From Maribacter polysaccharolyticus (lineage in GTDB: Bacteria > Bacteroidota > Bacteroidia > Flavobacteriales > Flavobacteriaceae): a stretch of 64,000 bases of DNA. The notes below the pieces were generated by a model. The model ran no database searches. It was not told the DNA's origin and saw only the letters and a program-made list of their open reading frames with translations. The stretch lies in contig NZ_JARBUY010000001.1 of the NCBI RefSeq assembly GCF_028882255.1, forward strand, positions 1,084,344 through 1,148,343, given 5' to 3'. A program made the position numbers and the translations under genes. Shown piece after piece: positions 25,888-34,652 of this stretch (positions are counted from its first letter, which is position 1; each line of letters begins with the position of its first letter).

Positions 25888-27317
25888 GCTGGCAGGCCGA
25901 ACATATCATCCTTTATATTGTTGTACCGGTGTTATTCGTGGGTACGGTACTCTTTACACTACTGTTCGGGGAAGTGCATGAACGGACGGATAAAAAATAC
26001 AAGGTTCGTTTCAAATTAAAGTACGGTAGCTTCACCGTGGATAATATCCGTAGGGGTACTTCGGTCATCGGTTCGGCAGGAAGCGGCAAGACAGAAAGCA
26101 TCGTCTATAATTTCTTGCAACATTTCAGTGCGTACGGCTTCTGTGGGGTAATCCATGATTATAAGGACTTTGATCTGACCGAGATCGCCTATCCCTTGTT
26201 CAGGGAGAACAACATTCCGTTCTATACCATTGCCTTTGATGAGATCCATTTCCGGGTCAACCCCATCGCCCCTAAATATTTGCCCAACGAGGAAAGTGTC
26301 AATGAACTCTCCAGGGTACTGATGGAAAACTTGTTGGAACAGGACCTATCACAGAATAAAGGGAGCAACAAATTTTTCTCCGACGCCGTAGAGGGTCTTT
26401 TAAGCGGTATTATCTGGAAAATGAAAACCGCCTATCCGGAGTATTGCTCCCTCCCCCATATCATTGCCCTCTTCCATACGGCAAGTACCAAAAAACTGGT
26501 GGCTTTACTTAAATCGGACCTGACCTCCCAAAGTATGGCCAGTGCCTTTATCCATGGAATCGAATCCGAAAAGCAGACCGCCGGCATCAAAAGTACCCTC
26601 TCCAATGCCTTTAAAAAAATCAGTTCCAAAAAGGTGTTCTATGTGCTTTCCAAGGATGAAGTACCCCTGGACATCAACAACCCGGACAATCCGGCCGTGG
26701 TATCGCTGGTCAACAACCCTAAATACGATGCGGCCTACTCCCCTATCATTGCTATGGTCATGCATACCCTAGTCAAACAGATGAGTGTCCGTGGTATGAA
26801 ACCTTCCTTTCTCTTGATGGAAGAGGCACCGACCATCAAACTACCCAATATGCACCGGATTCCCGCTACCTTGAGGAGTTACGATATTTGTACCGTTTAT
26901 GTTATGCAGGATAAGGTGCAGAACGATCTGCTATATGGGGACAAGGCAAGCAAGGCCATTTTAAGCAACCTGTCCTATCAGTTCTTTGGTAAGGTCAATG
27001 ACCCCGATACCGCCAAATATTACGAACGTTTTTTTGAAATCATTAAAAAGCCCACACGAAGTATCAGCAAGAACAGTGGACTCAGCTTTGAAAGCCGCAT
27101 TACCAAAGGTGAAAAGGAGGTTTCCAAACGTAGGGCGGATATTTTTTTTCGATTGAAACAAGGCGAGTTCGTCGCCTTTGCAGATGGGAAGGATAAAAAA
27201 GTACAATTCAAATTACAACCTATTCGCAAAGCAATACCTGATACAAGCAAGACGTACTCCAATGAGGATATCCAATTGAACTTTGAGAGAATCCATAGGG
27301 AAATAAAGTCCTTATAA
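25884..27317 (+). CDS. VirD4/TraG-like type IV coupling protein
   Basis: A 477-residue ATPase with an N-terminal membrane segment (residues 7-27) and a cytoplasmic RecA-like domain: Walker A GSAGSGKTES (about residue 62), Walker B FLLMEEAP (about residue 309), followed by the arginine-containing sensor region PATLRSYDICTVYVMQD. Coupling proteins bring the relaxase-DNA complex to a conjugation channel. It has only one predicted membrane segment, as in the shorter coupling proteins of mobilizable elements. No channel (Tra/VirB) genes are in the window, so a helper conjugative element is required. Confidence 0.88.
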   Translation: MSWQAEHIILYIVVPVLFVGTVLFTLLFGEVHERTDKKYKVRFKLKYGSFTVDNIRRGTSVIGSAGSGKTESIVYNFLQHFSAYGFCGVIHDYKDFDLTEIAYPLFRENNIPFYTIAFDEIHFRVNPIAPKYLPNEESVNELSRVLMENLLEQDLSQNKGSNKFFSDAVEGLLSGIIWKMKTAYPEYCSLPHIIALFHTASTKKLVALLKSDLTSQSMASAFIHGIESEKQTAGIKSTLSNAFKKISSKKVFYVLSKDEVPLDINNPDNPAVVSLVNNPKYDAAYSPIIAMVMHTLVKQMSVRGMKPSFLLMEEAPTIKLPNMHRIPATLRSYDICTVYVMQDKVQNDLLYGDKASKAILSNLSYQFFGKVNDPDTAKYYERFFEIIKKPTRSISKNSGLSFESRITKGEKEVSKRRADIFFRLKQGEFVAFADGKDKKVQFKLQPIRKAIPDTSKTYSNEDIQLNFERIHREIKSL

Positions 27318-27762
27318 AAGTAAATAATTTCTGAAAAGTACTATAATCATAATATCCGAGCATCACCTCTCTTTAAGCTCGATTTAGTACTATTTAAAAT
27401 ACGATTAAGCTGATTTTCCATAATGTCAAAAATCTTTAACTGGAACTTAATTGATAAACCATAATCGCCTTGTTTTGTTATTATACCAATTGAATTATCT
27501 TTTGAGTTGTTCGTATAGGACGAATCCAATGTCACGCCGAGTGAGAGATACCTTTGCACTCTTACATAAAGTATATCATCAGCACATTATCAATGGTCCT
27601 TCATTGCACTTCGATATCACATTTGGACAACCCGAACCCATAAAAACCGCAGATGTGAATATTCTTCGTGTGTTATCAGTAAATCCTATTTTCTTTTCCT
27701 GTTTTTAACGTATTATCATGTTTTTGGATGATGCTCTGCAAACCTAAAATTAAATACCATCA
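27318..27762. other. Intergenic region after the mobilization operon, nothing identified
   Basis: 445 bp between converging units. Two overlapping open frames exist (85 codons on + at 27451, and 70 codons on - from a GTG at 27559), neither with a recognisable domain or good start context. I see no strong terminator. Confidence 0.5.
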
Positions 27763-28341
27763 TTAAAACACAATGATTTCGGTTATTAAAGTATAGAATA
27801 TCGTAAGAATTAATCCCGTTAAAAATAATATCACTGAAATTGTCAAAAGTCGTTGTTTTAGGGCGATGCTTTTACCCAAAAAATAGAGATCATTGATCAT
27901 TTCATTATAAATGTTCTGACCACTATCCATTATACGTTCAAACTCTTTCTTGAATTCATCTAAGGTATGTGTCGAAAAGCTTTCTGCGTATAGTGTTCCT
28001 TTATAACCACTTTTTTTGAACTTAGAACCAAAATAATGATGTGGCAACATGCCTATAAGGGCAAAGATCATCGATAACATACTACTGATGACCAATATTT
28101 TGATTGCGACATTAATATTAATCTCTTGGGTTTGAAAATTTATGAATTGTACGCCGAATAAAAGGGATGTTATGATTGAATTTACGGTAAGTACTATTCT
28201 AGATTTATTATCTATCATTTTTAAAAGGTTATAATGATTTCTAGAAACTGTCCTGAATAGGGTCTGCACCCCCCGTGAATCATATTTTAGAAGCTTTTTT
28301 TTCGTTTTTGGCTTATCTTGGGTATTAGTTTTATTTTCCAT
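27763..28341 (-). CDS. Pycsar-type transmembrane effector (DUF5706-like)
   Basis: A 192-residue protein. After a lysine-rich leader comes the segment VQTLFRTVSRNHYNLLKMID (residues 25-44), then two membrane helices (about residues 51-68 and 79-100), a soluble loop with GTLYAESF, a segment YNEMINDLYFLGKSIALKQR (residues 145-164) and a final membrane helix (about 168-190). This layout and the R-N-H...M-x-D and D-x-Y-x-L-G motifs match the Pycsar effector family, in which such proteins damage the inner membrane in answer to cyclic nucleotides. No cyclase gene (PycC) is next to it. Its upstream partner is the ATP-cone/nuclease gene, three bases away. Confidence 0.75.
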   Translation of the reverse strand: MENKTNTQDKPKTKKKLLKYDSRGVQTLFRTVSRNHYNLLKMIDNKSRIVLTVNSIITSLLFGVQFINFQTQEININVAIKILVISSMLSMIFALIGMLPHHYFGSKFKKSGYKGTLYAESFSTHTLDEFKKEFERIMDSGQNIYNEMINDLYFLGKSIALKQRLLTISVILFLTGLILTIFYTLITEIIVF

Positions 28342-28344
28342 ATC

Positions 28345-29193
28345 CTACAGATTTGTTCTACATAATTGTCCCACTTCGGAGCATATTTTTTTAATCCTTT
28401 CAGGGTTTAAGTTCATTTCCCCTAAACAACGTGATTGAATTGCAAGTTCTTTTACCAAAATAATATCTTTTGCGATCAACTGCTCTTTTTCTTTTCTGGC
28501 CAATGTTGTAAGCGTGGTGATCGGGTACAAGGCGTAGGTATCTATATTGGCTTTCAGCCCCTTGTTCTTTGGGTAGTCCCAACTCAACAATGTTAGACCC
28601 ACGCATTTAGCGTAGTTGATGGCATCATCGGTAAATCGGGTATTTGTGACCAACCAGCCCTGTTTTAAATGCGTTTTGTTTTTTATGTCCGAATTCCATT
28701 GTTCTTGAATGTCCAAGAATCTTGAATTGATATACAGAGGGGTTTTGACGTTACTTGAAATATCGGGTTTGGAATGGAACTTACATTCGATGGCATAGAC
28801 GTTCCCGTCCTTTTTTGCCAAAACATCCACTTCATGGGTAACACATTCACCCTGTAATATTACACCGATGTCAGTTTTATATCCCTTGTGGTTCAATAAT
28901 GCCCCTACCATTCGCTCAAAAGGGTATCCCGTAGGCCCCAGATCGAAGATGGCCCTTTTTAAACTGTATTTTGAAGCATACATACGGTTGTATTTCTTTA
29001 AAAGGGGAAAGACTTTTTTATGGATTTCCTCCGAAGATATACCATCGTATAGTTGTGGTTCTATAGTTTTGACCAGAATTTCGGCCTCGTCATTTTTCAC
29101 ACCACAATTCCGTAAGGACTCCTTGATCTTTCTTATTGAAAAAATTTCCGCATCGCCCGAACTCTTGGTAACCATATATTTGTGTTTGTCCAT
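28345..29193 (-). CDS. ATP-cone plus PD-(D/E)XK restriction-endonuclease-like protein
   Basis: A 282-residue protein. Residues 5-90 form an ATP-cone (TKSSGDAEIFSIRKIKESL through ASKYSLKRAIFDLGPTG), the nucleotide sensor domain known from NrdA and NrdR. Residues 95-215 form an Mrr-like nuclease domain with the core HEVDVLAKKDG followed by YAIECKF, i.e. the D...E-x-K catalytic set. A helical C-terminal tail is shared with the partial protein at 2-199. It may cut DNA under control of ATP or dATP level. It is preceded by the OMPLA-like gene (18 bases) and followed by the Pycsar-type effector (3 bases). Its function is not established, to my knowledge. Confidence 0.85.
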   Translation of the reverse strand: MDKHKYMVTKSSGDAEIFSIRKIKESLRNCGVKNDEAEILVKTIEPQLYDGISSEEIHKKVFPLLKKYNRMYASKYSLKRAIFDLGPTGYPFERMVGALLNHKGYKTDIGVILQGECVTHEVDVLAKKDGNVYAIECKFHSKPDISSNVKTPLYINSRFLDIQEQWNSDIKNKTHLKQGWLVTNTRFTDDAINYAKCVGLTLLSWDYPKNKGLKANIDTYALYPITTLTTLARKEKEQLIAKDIILVKELAIQSRCLGEMNLNPERIKKICSEVGQLCRTNL

Positions 29194-29211
29194 ATCTTTA
29201 TTCCTTCAATA

Positions 29212-30111
29212 TTAAAACCGCAACAATTCGGTCATTATCCCAAACCTGATTACATCCAATCGGTGCTGAAAATAGATGTTATAATTATCCGTTCCATGAT
29301 AATACCGTACAAAAAAACCAATATCTTCCAAAAACTTCGGATGGTAATAAAACGTAAGACTGGCACTGAACCGCTTGATGTCAAAGGTGTCCCAGTCGTT
29401 GATGTTATCCAAAAACCAAGTGGTCTCTGCCTTTAGGGAGAAATCGGCCTTTACCGACCCACGATGTCCCATTTTTACAGGGAGTTTGTAAGCGAAAAAA
29501 GCATTGTTCCAACGAAAGCCGCTATACTTGCCATGCAGTTCGTCAAGCATCCAACTTCTTGGGTGTACCTCAAGGGAACTTTTAAAAAATTTTGAAGCAT
29601 TCAACGCTTTGCTGAACGATGTTCTTATCAGGCCCAATTCAAAGAAGTTGGTGGCAAAGTTGCCATTCAGTAAATTGATATTGCCATCCATATTATAAAA
29701 ATCGCCGTCCTGACCATTGGAATGGTGTGCCAATTTACCAAAAAGTGTATAATGGTCCGTAGGATTCTTGTCCCCCATTAAATAATAGATAGTTATCTGC
29801 GGAATATAACTCGGCGTTCTGACCGGATATGATACCTCATTGAACATTCTAATAGTGATCTGCGAGGTTAGGACCGCCATTAAATTAGACTCCTTACGTT
29901 CCCTGATGACAAAACTGGGATTAACGTTGGCCTCGAACATCAAAGGTTCCAGATTACCGATATCCATGGGAAAAGTGATATAGCTGTCGCTTTGGTTGAC
30001 CTGCGCTATTTTTGCAAGGTCAAGATCAGGTAGGGAGTCGTTGTTTATTTGACCAAGGATTCCCTGTGAAAAAAATTGTATTAGGATCAGTATGTAGCCA
30101 TACCTTTTCAT
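29212..30111 (-). CDS. Outer membrane phospholipase A-like beta-barrel protein
   Basis: A 299-residue protein with a signal peptide (residues 1-20) and many alternating beta-strands. The segment LFGKLAHHSNGQDGDFYN (about residues 142-159) matches the OMPLA active-site form H-x-S-N-G (KHQSNG in E. coli PldA, where His and Ser are catalytic). The ending (NIYFQHRLDVIRFGIM) fits a barrel strand. OMPLA hydrolyses outer membrane phospholipids. The second conserved asparagine is less certain, so activity is not guaranteed. Its start overlaps the DUF2141 gene stop by four bases. Confidence 0.6.
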   Translation of the reverse strand: MKRYGYILILIQFFSQGILGQINNDSLPDLDLAKIAQVNQSDSYITFPMDIGNLEPLMFEANVNPSFVIRERKESNLMAVLTSQITIRMFNEVSYPVRTPSYIPQITIYYLMGDKNPTDHYTLFGKLAHHSNGQDGDFYNMDGNINLLNGNFATNFFELGLIRTSFSKALNASKFFKSSLEVHPRSWMLDELHGKYSGFRWNNAFFAYKLPVKMGHRGSVKADFSLKAETTWFLDNINDWDTFDIKRFSASLTFYYHPKFLEDIGFFVRYYHGTDNYNIYFQHRLDVIRFGIMTELLRF

Positions 30112-30551
30112 TTATAAATCATTTTTACGGAAATTGTGGTATCGGAATCCAGTTCAAAACTCGCCTTGGTGAAATTGGGACGGTTCGACAAGCCTATGCT
30201 CGTATAGTTGGAAAAACCGATACCTTCTACGGGTAATGGTAACATAATTTTTTTATCCAGTTTTCCATTGTTGTTTTCATCATGCAAAACAGCAATGGCA
30301 TAACGGCCCTGCTGTAAATTTTTAAATGAGCACACTGCTTTTCCCCCTACGATTTTCACGGTTTTTTTTATATAATAATTCTTGAATTTCTCATCAGGAA
30401 TTGAGCCTTCTTTGTTATAAAGAGCAAATATCGCAGACCCTTCAGAGTTTTTCAATCCGTCTATTTTCACGGTTAAGGAGTACATGTCCATGCTGGAATT
30501 TGACAGCATTGAAATAATCAATAGTAAAGTTAAAATGAATGTTTTTTCCAT
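30108..30551 (-). CDS. DUF2141 family exported protein
   Basis: A 147-residue protein with an N-terminal signal peptide and a single beta-sandwich domain. The pattern SLTVKIDGLKNSEGSAIFAL early and YAIAVLHDENNNGKLDKK late is diagnostic of DUF2141: an exposed D-x-N-x-N-G-x-L-D loop that probably binds calcium. It is probably periplasmic or surface. It overlaps its neighbours on both sides (OMPLA-like by 4 bases, membrane protein by 22 bases), so it belongs to one unit. The role is unknown. Confidence 0.88.
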   Translation of the reverse strand: MEKTFILTLLLIISMLSNSSMDMYSLTVKIDGLKNSEGSAIFALYNKEGSIPDEKFKNYYIKKTVKIVGGKAVCSFKNLQQGRYAIAVLHDENNNGKLDKKIMLPLPVEGIGFSNYTSIGLSNRPNFTKASFELDSDTTISVKMIYK

Positions 30552-30934
30552 TGTGTTGTTTTATATTTAACATAAAAGACAAATAATAAGGTCAAGGTTA
30601 TTCTAAACATCATCGCATAAATGGTTTTCGTTTCATAGTCCCCTCCCGTTTTTATATGCAAAAAAAGTCCTGATAGGGCAGCAAGCAATAACATAAGGGA
30701 GGAATTAATGGGTAGTATAGCCCATAGTTTGCGCCGTATCAACCCAAAACTTGTTATTAAGTAGAAAATGCTACAAATAAAATTCACCCAAACGATAAAT
30801 AGAACATAGTTTCCTTCTTTGGCCCTTATACCAAACCAATCAAAAATCACAGAACTACTTAAAAATAAAGTGAGCAATGCGAATAATGTTAAAACAGTAA
30901 TAATCAAAGTATTGATAATCTTTTTAGTTTTCAT
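30530..30934 (-). CDS. Four-helix membrane protein, unknown
   Basis: A 134-residue protein with about four hydrophobic helices (near residues 7-30, 43-64, 70-92 and 105-125) and a basic C-terminus. It overlaps the LOG gene stop by 11 bases and the DUF2141 gene start by 22 bases. No family was recognised. It is likely co-translated with both. Confidence 0.75.
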   Translation of the reverse strand: MKTKKIINTLIITVLTLFALLTLFLSSSVIFDWFGIRAKEGNYVLFIVWVNFICSIFYLITSFGLIRRKLWAILPINSSLMLLLAALSGLFLHIKTGGDYETKTIYAMMFRITLTLLFVFYVKYKTTQWKKHSF

Positions 30935-31688
30935 ATTGTATCTTTTTTGTTTTAGTCCCCCTAAGCCACCATTTTCCCCTTACCCGGTTTTTTGTTAGTC
31001 TGAATTTTTTAATGGAATATGTTTCGATATGCATAATTAAATCCGCTACAGAGTCAGTTACAAAAAGCAGTTTCTGATCTTCGGGACTGATGCTTTCGTT
31101 TTCTGCCATTAATTGAATATGCCGGCACAATTCCTTATGGTATTCGGAATCATAAATAACCACTGGAAAATCTTGGATTATTCTAGTTTGAATTAGGGTT
31201 AAGGCCTCAAACAACTCATCTAAAGTACCTATACCGCCAGGCATGATCACAAAAGCATAAGAGTATTTTACAAGTATAACCTTGCGCAAAAAGAAATAGG
31301 GAATATTTATCCACTTGTGAAGATATGGGTTTGGTTTCTGTTCATTGGGTAAAATAATATTGCACCCAACTGAATAGCCTCCAGCCTCAAAAGCTCCTTT
31401 GTTTGCAGCTTCCATAATGCCAGGGCCACCACCTGTTAAAACCGTAAATCCTATTTTGGCCAATTCAGCCCCGATATTCTCCGCTGCTTTATAATAATCT
31501 GTATTTTTTGTAAACCTTGCAGAACCAAAAACAGTTACACATGGACCAATAAAATGCATTCTCCGAAACGAATTTATAAAATGGAAAAATACACTAAAGA
31601 CAAATGTTAGTTCCTTAAAACGAGTTAATGGACCTCTAACGAATAAAGATTCATCTGTAGACAATTTTGTATGATGTTGAGATTCCAT
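30924..31688 (-). CDS. LOG-family (TIGR00730) Rossmann-fold protein, cytokinin-riboside-phosphohydrolase-like
   Basis: A 254-residue protein. FGSARFTKNTDYY starts the Rossmann fold, GGGPGIMEAANKGAFEAGG lies near residue 82, and the family signature PGGIGTLDELFEALTL lies near residue 148. LOG enzymes cleave ribose 5-phosphate from NMPs (AMP or cytokinin nucleotides), so this is a third protein in the window possibly acting on nucleoside monophosphates. It follows the ABC-2 permease gene by 11 bases. The C-terminal 30 residues are basic and unusual. Confidence 0.88.
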   Translation of the reverse strand: MESQHHTKLSTDESLFVRGPLTRFKELTFVFSVFFHFINSFRRMHFIGPCVTVFGSARFTKNTDYYKAAENIGAELAKIGFTVLTGGGPGIMEAANKGAFEAGGYSVGCNIILPNEQKPNPYLHKWINIPYFFLRKVILVKYSYAFVIMPGGIGTLDELFEALTLIQTRIIQDFPVVIYDSEYHKELCRHIQLMAENESISPEDQKLLFVTDSVADLIMHIETYSIKKFRLTKNRVRGKWWLRGTKTKKIQYEN

Positions 31689-31699
31689 GCGAGAACTAT

Positions 31700-32821
31700 T
31701 TAAGCCGTTTTCTTATAACTCCATACTGCCAAACCATTCATTACAATGGCATAGGCCAATGTTTTTAATGCAAGTGGCAAAATATCACTGAATCCAGATC
31801 CTTTAAGCATAACCATGCGCATTATCTCAACAAAATATTTAATGGGGTTGAATTCGGTAAGTAATTGCGCCCATTCCGGCATACTTTCAATCGGAGTGAA
31901 CAACCCACTCATTAGAATAAAGATCACAACAAAAAACCAAGCGATAAACATTGCCTGCTGTTGCGTATCCGTGAAATTCGATATAAAAAGACCCATCCCT
32001 AGGATTACTAGGATATAAATAGAAGTGTACCCGTATAATAGTAGCAAACTTCCTACCATTGGAACATCAAAAATGAGTTTCGCCAGTATTAGACCTATAG
32101 TCAACAACCCCATACCTATAACCCAAAAAGGAAATAATTTCCCTATTATGAATTGACTTTTTCGAATCGGCGTGACATTCATCTGTTCGAGGGTCCCTAT
32201 CTCTTTTTCTCTTACAATATTCATCCCAGACAGAAACAATGTAATCATAGATACGAGCAAGACTAAGATTCCCGGAACCATAAAAGTTTTGTAATCAAGT
32301 GTTATATTGTACCAGAAGGATGGAATACTCAATATATTTACCGGTTTTGGTGTTTTATTTGAAAGCCCTACATAAGTTACTTTCAAATCTTTATTAAAGT
32401 TTTGTACAATTTGATTAATGTAGCCACTTTCAACACCTGCAGCTGCACCATCAATTGCATTAATGGTAATCCCCAAACGGGAAGCTTTTTCTTTTATAAA
32501 ATCACGTTCAAAATGTTTTGGTATTTCTAAAACCACATCAACATTTCCCAAGAGCATTGCCGAACTTGCTTTCTCATGTGATGGGAAAGTGGTCATTACA
32601 TTAAAATAGGAGGAGGCATTAAACCGATCGACCAAAGCCCGGGACGTTGAACTATGATCCTGATCCACATAAGCGAATTTTATATTTTTCACCTCATAGG
32701 TAGCGGCATTTGACAAAATGACCAACTGCAAAATTGGCAGAATAAATATAATCGGTAACATCCCTTTATTTCTAAAGATCTGTTTGAATTCTTTTTGTAC
32801 GATATATGCTATTGTATTCAT
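31700..32821 (-). CDS. ABC-2 type transporter permease (YbhS/YbhR-like), second
   Basis: A 373-residue permease. One N-terminal helix (residues 20-40) precedes a large extracytoplasmic domain (about 45-175), then five helices, as in the ABC2_membrane_3 class of the YbhFSR/YhhJ type. The segment GMNIVREKEIGTLEQMNVTP marks the coupling region. Its ATG overlaps the stop of the first permease. It works with the neighbouring ATPases, membrane fusion protein and TolC to expel a hydrophobic substrate across both membranes. Confidence 0.9.
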   Translation of the reverse strand: MNTIAYIVQKEFKQIFRNKGMLPIIFILPILQLVILSNAATYEVKNIKFAYVDQDHSSTSRALVDRFNASSYFNVMTTFPSHEKASSAMLLGNVDVVLEIPKHFERDFIKEKASRLGITINAIDGAAAGVESGYINQIVQNFNKDLKVTYVGLSNKTPKPVNILSIPSFWYNITLDYKTFMVPGILVLLVSMITLFLSGMNIVREKEIGTLEQMNVTPIRKSQFIIGKLFPFWVIGMGLLTIGLILAKLIFDVPMVGSLLLLYGYTSIYILVILGMGLFISNFTDTQQQAMFIAWFFVVIFILMSGLFTPIESMPEWAQLLTEFNPIKYFVEIMRMVMLKGSGFSDILPLALKTLAYAIVMNGLAVWSYKKTA

Positions 32822-33927
32822 TATTCTAAACGGATTTTATATTTCTTTATGCTTAAACCTATAAATAAGATGGTCATGCCAATTAGTATCACACTTTCTT
32901 TCCATAGAAAGGAGATGTCAACACCTTTTAACATAATTCCTTTAATAATGACAATAAACCATTTAGCGGGGATTATGTGACTAATTACCTGTAAAGGTTC
33001 CGGCATACTCGAAATCGGGAAAATAAAACCAGAAAGTAATATTACCGGAAGCATTAACCCCATCAAGGAAATCATCATTGCAGTTTGTTGGGTTTCTGAT
33101 ATTGTTGAAATCAATATCCCCAAGGCCAATGAAGCTATGATAAACAGTACACTTTCAGCACCTAATAAAAACAAGCTTCCTTGAACTGGCATTTTAAAAA
33201 TAAATATGCTCAGAATTACAATGACAATGGCATTGATGACAGATAGAAAAATATAAGGGACCACTTTCCCTATTATTACTTGAAAAGGTTTGATAGGTGA
33301 CACTAAAAGGATCTCCATCGTACCTAATTCCTTTTCCCTTGTAATGGATATCGAGGTCATCATTGCGGATACTAGCATTAGTATTATCGTCATAACCCCT
33401 GGGACAAACGTAAAGACACTCTTTAGTTCAGGGTTGTAAACCATCCGTGTTTCTGGGATAACCTGGTAATCAAGCTCTATACTTCTATTTTTAGACTGCT
33501 CATAATTCTTAAGTATGGAACTAATATAGTTGGTTATGGTATTTGCCGTATTGGGATCTGTCGCATCGGAGATAATCTGTAAGGTTGCACGCTGCTCCTT
33601 AATTAAGTTTTTACTGAAATCCTTTTCAAAATTTAATACTGCTTTTATTTTTCCTTTTTTAAAAGCATCTTCAATATCCGCTTCCCGGGTTATGAATTGT
33701 TCTATTGTAAAATATTTGGATGCGGATATCTTGTTAATAATCTCCTGTGTAGATGCATCTTTGGAATGATCCAAAATAGCTATATCCACATTGTTGATCT
33801 CATTCGTAATGGCGAAACCGAACAACAATATTTGAGCGATGGGCATACCGAACAAAATGAACAACGATCGTTTATCCCTGAAAATATGATAAAATTCTTT
33901 TTTAATAAATCCAATAAACCGTTTCAT
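32821..33927 (-). CDS. ABC-2 type transporter permease, first
   Basis: A 368-residue permease of the same layout as its neighbour (one helix, large periplasmic loop, five helices; coupling segment SITREKELGTMEILLVSPIK). The two permeases are similar in the coupling segment but diverged elsewhere, which suggests a heterodimeric channel. It overlaps the second ATPase gene by four bases. Confidence 0.9.
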   Translation of the reverse strand: MKRFIGFIKKEFYHIFRDKRSLFILFGMPIAQILLFGFAITNEINNVDIAILDHSKDASTQEIINKISASKYFTIEQFITREADIEDAFKKGKIKAVLNFEKDFSKNLIKEQRATLQIISDATDPNTANTITNYISSILKNYEQSKNRSIELDYQVIPETRMVYNPELKSVFTFVPGVMTIILMLVSAMMTSISITREKELGTMEILLVSPIKPFQVIIGKVVPYIFLSVINAIVIVILSIFIFKMPVQGSLFLLGAESVLFIIASLALGILISTISETQQTAMMISLMGLMLPVILLSGFIFPISSMPEPLQVISHIIPAKWFIVIIKGIMLKGVDISFLWKESVILIGMTILFIGLSIKKYKIRLE

Positions 33928-34652
33928 CCTCTAGCTAATTTTAAAAATACATCGTTCATGTTATCCACATTGAATTGTGCTTTGAGTTTTTTTGGCGTAT
34001 CCAAGGCCTCGATTCTTCCATCTACCATTATTGAGACACGGTCACAATATTCGGCCTCATCCATGTAATGTGTTGTTACGAAAATGGTTGTGCCCTGATT
34101 CGCCGATTTATAAATCATTTCCCAAAATTGTCTGCGGGTAATAGGGTCAACACCTCCTGTGGGTTCATCCAAAAACACAATTTTCGGTTCATGTAATAGG
34201 GATACTGAAAATGATAGTTTCTGCTTCCATCCTAAAGGCAGGGAACCTACCAATTGATCGGCTATTCCATCCAAACCCAATTCCATAATCAAGTGCTTCG
34301 TTTTTTCCTTTATTCTGGCTCTAGACAAACCATAGATCCCTCCAAAAAAAGTGATGTTCTCCTTCACTGTTAAATCATCATACAATGCAAATTTCTGGCT
34401 CATATATCCTATGTTCTTCTTTATGGACTCTGCTTGTGCATACACATCGAAACCTGCTACTTTTGCTTTCCCTGATGACGGTTTTGAAATTCCGATCAAC
34501 ATCTTCATGGCCGTGGTTTTTCCAGCACCATTAGCGCCCAAAAAGCCAAATATCTCACCTTTCTTAACTTCGAAACTTATGGCGTTCACTGCCGTAAAAG
34601 CACCAAATTCCTTTGTTAATTCCTCAGCTTCTATAACATTGTTTTCTTTCAT
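33924..34652 (-). CDS. ABC transporter ATP-binding protein (equivalent of YbhF C-terminal half)
   Basis: A 242-residue ABC ATPase: Walker A GANGAGKTTAM (about residue 39), Walker B KIVFLDEPTGGVDP, H-loop TTHYMDEAEYCD. The signature LSGGQ is replaced by SLPLGWKQKL, the form seen in the second half of fused YbhF-type ATPases. The enzyme therefore probably works as a heterodimer with the ATPase encoded just upstream, whose signature is regular. The two genes overlap by four bases. Confidence 0.92.
   Translation of the reverse strand: MKENNVIEAEELTKEFGAFTAVNAISFEVKKGEIFGFLGANGAGKTTAMKMLIGISKPSSGKAKVAGFDVYAQAESIKKNIGYMSQKFALYDDLTVKENITFFGGIYGLSRARIKEKTKHLIMELGLDGIADQLVGSLPLGWKQKLSFSVSLLHEPKIVFLDEPTGGVDPITRRQFWEMIYKSANQGTTIFVTTHYMDEAEYCDRVSIMVDGRIEALDTPKKLKAQFNVDNMNDVFLKLARG

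Noticed and set aside
27347-27708. Overlapping frames on both strands after the coupling protein gene
   Set aside because: Neither has a domain or a convincing start; kept only as an unassigned intergenic stretch.
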